In this document: one piece after another, positions 42,144-43,898 of the stretch | Layout of the letters: the number at the start of each line of letters is the position of its first letter | Numbering within the stretch: the first letter of the stretch is position 1 | NCBI GenBank assembly: GCA_028819345.1 | Contig: JAPPLW010000094.1 | Location: 1-43,898 of the forward strand | Direction of reading: 5' to 3' | DNA: 43,898 bases | DNA from: a bacterium | GTDB lineage: Bacteria; Actinomycetota; Acidimicrobiia; Spongiisociales; ZC4RG35 | The notes under the pieces: model-generated | Databases searched by the model: none | What the model saw: only the letters and a program-made list of their open reading frames with translations | Told to the model about the DNA's origin: nothing | Made by a program: the position numbers and the translations under genes

Positions 42144-42575
42144 CTACCGGGTGGAAGCTTCGGCAGCCTTCCCTATGGGGGCCAGTTCGTCCCGGAGGTC
42201 CCGCCGCATGCGGTTCTTCGAGAAGATGCCCATAAGGGCGCCTAGCACTCCGCCCACAGAGCCGGTCAGGGTCAGTCGGGTGACGCCTTCGGACACCTCG
42301 GAGAGGTCGTAGGCATGGAAGTAGGTCATCACCGGGTTCTTGGCGCCCGACACCATCCTGGTGGGGGGATCGAACTCGGTCACGGTCACCTTGAATCTGC
42401 TTTTGTCCACCCTGATCAGCATCCGGCTTCCCAGCGCCAGGTCCTTTCCGTCAAGGGTCGACATCTCATGAAGCCGGTCGTTCCACCTCACCCGGTCCTC
42501 CAGGTCGGTCAGGGCTCTCCATACCCTTTCCGGTGGAGCATCGATGATGATATTCTCTGATTGCTTCAAGGCCAT
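42144..42575 (-). CDS. SRPBCC (START/Bet v1-like) ligand-binding protein
   Basis: The 143-residue protein has the SRPBCC layout: ENIIIDAPPERVWRALTDLEDRVRWNDRLHEM at the N-terminus (first strand and helices), a beta-sheet middle with VTVTEFDPPTRMV, and a C-terminal long helix. SRPBCC folds enclose hydrophobic ligands, including lipids and sterols. It is first in a two-gene unit with the sterol methyltransferase, so it could carry that enzyme's substrate; this is inference. ATG 42575 directly follows GAGGAG; TTG two codons later has better spacing. The tyrS gene diverges only 31 bases away, so the two -10 boxes must overlap. Confidence 0.78.
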   Translation of the reverse strand: MALKQSENIIIDAPPERVWRALTDLEDRVRWNDRLHEMSTLDGKDLALGSRMLIRVDKSRFKVTVTEFDPPTRMVSGAKNPVMTYFHAYDLSEVSEGVTRLTLTGSVGGVLGALMGIFSKNRMRRDLRDELAPIGKAAEASTR

Positions 42576-42606
42576 CTCCTCGCGGGGTTAGATTTCCAGA
42601 TTAATC

Positions 42607-43797
42607 ATGCCAAGATCTGACACGTCCCTGGCCCTTCGCGGCGCCGACACGGTTCTGCCCCCCGGGCGGCTGGAGGAATTATTGAAGAGCGGGCGATCCC
42701 TCCGCGTGAAGCTGGGGCTGGATCCCACCGCTCCGATGGTCACCCTGGGCTGGGCCGTGGTGCTGCGAAAGCTCCGCCACTTCCAGGAACTGGGCCACAC
42801 CGCCGTGCTGATCGTCGGCGACTTCACCGCCCGGGTGGGCGACCCCAGCGGAAAGAGCGAGACCCGTCGCCGTCTGACCGCCGAGGAGGTCCGCGCCTTC
42901 GCCGAGCCTCTCCTGGACCAGTTCCGCCAGGTGCTGCTCCCCGAACCGCTGGAGATCCGCTGGAACTCCGAGTGGCTCGAGACGCTTGACATGACCGAGG
43001 TCCTGGAACTCACCTCCACGGTGACCGTGGCGCAGATGCTGGAGCGTTCCGACTTCGCCAACCGCTACTCGGAGGGAAACCCCATTTCCATCATGGAGTT
43101 CCTGTACCCCCTGCTGCAGGGTTACGACTCGGTGGCTGTCCGCGCCGACGTGGAGTTGGGGGGGTCCGATCAGCTCTGGAACCTGATGATGGGGCGGATC
43201 ATCCAGACCCGTTACGGGCAGGAACCGCAGGTGGCGTTGACCATGCCGCTCCTCACCGGCACCGACGGGCGCAACAAGATGTCCCAGTCCCTGGGCAATT
43301 ACATAGGAGTAACCGAGCCCGCCTCCGAGATGTTCGGTAAGACCATGTCCATCCCTGATCACCTGCTGGGGGAGTGGTTCCGGCTGGCCGCCGACCGGCC
43401 CGCCGAAGAAGTGGACGGGATCCTGGCAGGCATCGAGGATGGGAGTTCGCACCCCGGGCAGGTCAAACGACTCCTGGCCAGGAGGATCGTCTCCCTCTAC
43501 TGGGGGGCCGAGGAGGCGGAGGCCGCCGAAGTCCACTTCGACCGCAGGTTCAAGCACCGCCAGGTCCCCGACGACGCGCCCTCATTCGCCCTGCCAGCCG
43601 GCGATCCGGTGTACCTGCCCGGGCTCCTCCGGTCGGCAAAGCTGGTCGCCTCCGCCAGCGAGGCCCGCCGCCTTATAGACGCCGGCGCGGTCAGGGTCGA
43701 CGGGACTCCGGTGGGGGGGTATGAGGTCGAGCGGGAAGTGCTGCTAAAAAAAGTGCTGACGGTGGGGAAGAGAAGGTCGGTATTCCTCACTAAGTGA
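42607..43797 (+). CDS. tyrS: Tyrosyl-tRNA synthetase with altered HIGH motif
   Basis: The 396-residue class I synthetase shows LGLDPTAPMVTLGWAVVLRKL, where the HIGH signature reads T46-L-G-W49, so both His are replaced. It also has GDFTARVGDPSGKSETRR, GGSDQLWNLMMGR, and K224-M-S-Q-S228 in place of KMSKS. A C-terminal S4 RNA-binding domain covers about 335-390. Overall similarity to TyrRS (TyrZ-type) is clear and the frame is intact. No ribosome site precedes the ATG, but TAGATT lies about 14 bases upstream, so the message may be leaderless. It is possibly the housekeeping enzyme despite the motif changes. Confidence 0.88.
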   Translation: MPRSDTSLALRGADTVLPPGRLEELLKSGRSLRVKLGLDPTAPMVTLGWAVVLRKLRHFQELGHTAVLIVGDFTARVGDPSGKSETRRRLTAEEVRAFAEPLLDQFRQVLLPEPLEIRWNSEWLETLDMTEVLELTSTVTVAQMLERSDFANRYSEGNPISIMEFLYPLLQGYDSVAVRADVELGGSDQLWNLMMGRIIQTRYGQEPQVALTMPLLTGTDGRNKMSQSLGNYIGVTEPASEMFGKTMSIPDHLLGEWFRLAADRPAEEVDGILAGIEDGSSHPGQVKRLLARRIVSLYWGAEEAEAAEVHFDRRFKHRQVPDDAPSFALPAGDPVYLPGLLRSAKLVASASEARRLIDAGAVRVDGTPVGGYEVEREVLLKKVLTVGKRRSVFLTK

Positions 43798-43798
43798 T

Positions 43799-43828
43799 TT
43801 GGCTTTTGTCAGAAGGGGGGTGTACCAT
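43799..43828 (+). promoter_or_regulatory. Probable rRNA operon promoter
   Basis: TTGGCT (43799-43804) and TACCAT (43823-43828) are separated by 18 bases. They lie just after the tyrS stop and before sequence resembling an rRNA leader. The next gene is outside the window. Confidence 0.4.
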
Positions 43829-43835
43829 ACGGAGG

Positions 43836-43898
43836 CCCGATCATTCGGGAGAACCCCTGCGGGCTTCTTGACAACTGGATAGTGTGCCAAAAGCCGGT
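43836..43898 (+). promoter_or_regulatory. rRNA leader with boxB/boxA-like elements
   Basis: A hairpin CCCGA-TCAT-TCGGG (43836-43849) is followed by TTGACAACTGGATAGTGTG (43868-43886). The latter resembles the antitermination (boxA) region of mycobacterial 16S leaders, which reads TTTGAGAACTCAATAGTGTG. I infer that a 16S rRNA gene starts soon after the window ends. Confidence 0.5.

Overview
The window comes from a GC-rich actinobacterium. Markers are a WhiB regulator, a DUF3107 protein, a DUF222/HNH endonuclease, an InhA-like enoyl reductase, many GTG/TTG starts and several four-base start/stop overlaps. Gene content fits a deep actinobacterial lineage such as Acidimicrobiia; that assignment is inference from gene content only.

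Positions 1-7217 are an accessory island. It opens with two perfect 13-nt repeats that look like the end of an insertion sequence. These run straight into a RecB/Cas4-like plus RNase H-like nuclease gene that has lost its 5' end. Then come a minimal nucleotidyltransferase (MNT) pseudogene with a possible HEPN remnant, an unknown membrane protein, a Xre-type regulator with a small partner, and a two-gene unit: a tyrosine-recombinase-like protein lacking catalytic residues, overlapping a large DDE transposase. The island abuts the 3' end of a tRNA-Ser gene.

Positions 7218-17074 are core genome. Two tRNA-Ser genes are followed by tandem paralogous lipoproteins, one an HExxH metallopeptidase and the other with the zinc motif destroyed. 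A tightly packed run follows: DUF192 protein, rsmI, tatD, rsmA, ispE, tRNA-Gln, glmU, prs and a YjbQ-family gene. Positions 17216-20233 hold a frameshifted DUF222/HNH gene, a LysM membrane protein, a DUF3107 gene and whiB. The whiB leader contains a perfect CRP-type palindrome.

Positions 20412-33060 hold tRNA-Arg, glnA, an AhpD-like gene, and a membrane protein fused to a lumazine-synthase-like domain. Next is a translation operon: infC (ATC start), rpmI, rplT, an rRNA methyltransferase, pheS, pheT, argF and an alkyladenine glycosylase. A membrane protein and an ammonium transporter follow.

Positions 33068-39273 (minus strand) form one operon for lipid and cell-wall precursors: acyl-CoA ligase, small membrane protein, fabI, hydrolase, membrane-anchored MurF and ddl. 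Positions 39536-42575 hold an SDR/DUF2867 protein and a minus-strand pair made of a SRPBCC protein and a sterol 24-C-methyltransferase homologue. tyrS, with an altered HIGH motif, ends the coding part. The last 100 bases look like the promoter and leader of an rRNA operon whose 16S gene lies outside the window.

I found no CRISPR array and no complete defence system. The best candidates for something undescribed are the dead-recombinase/transposase pair, the membrane-fused lumazine synthase, the sterol methyltransferase/SRPBCC pair and the active/inactive peptidase pair.
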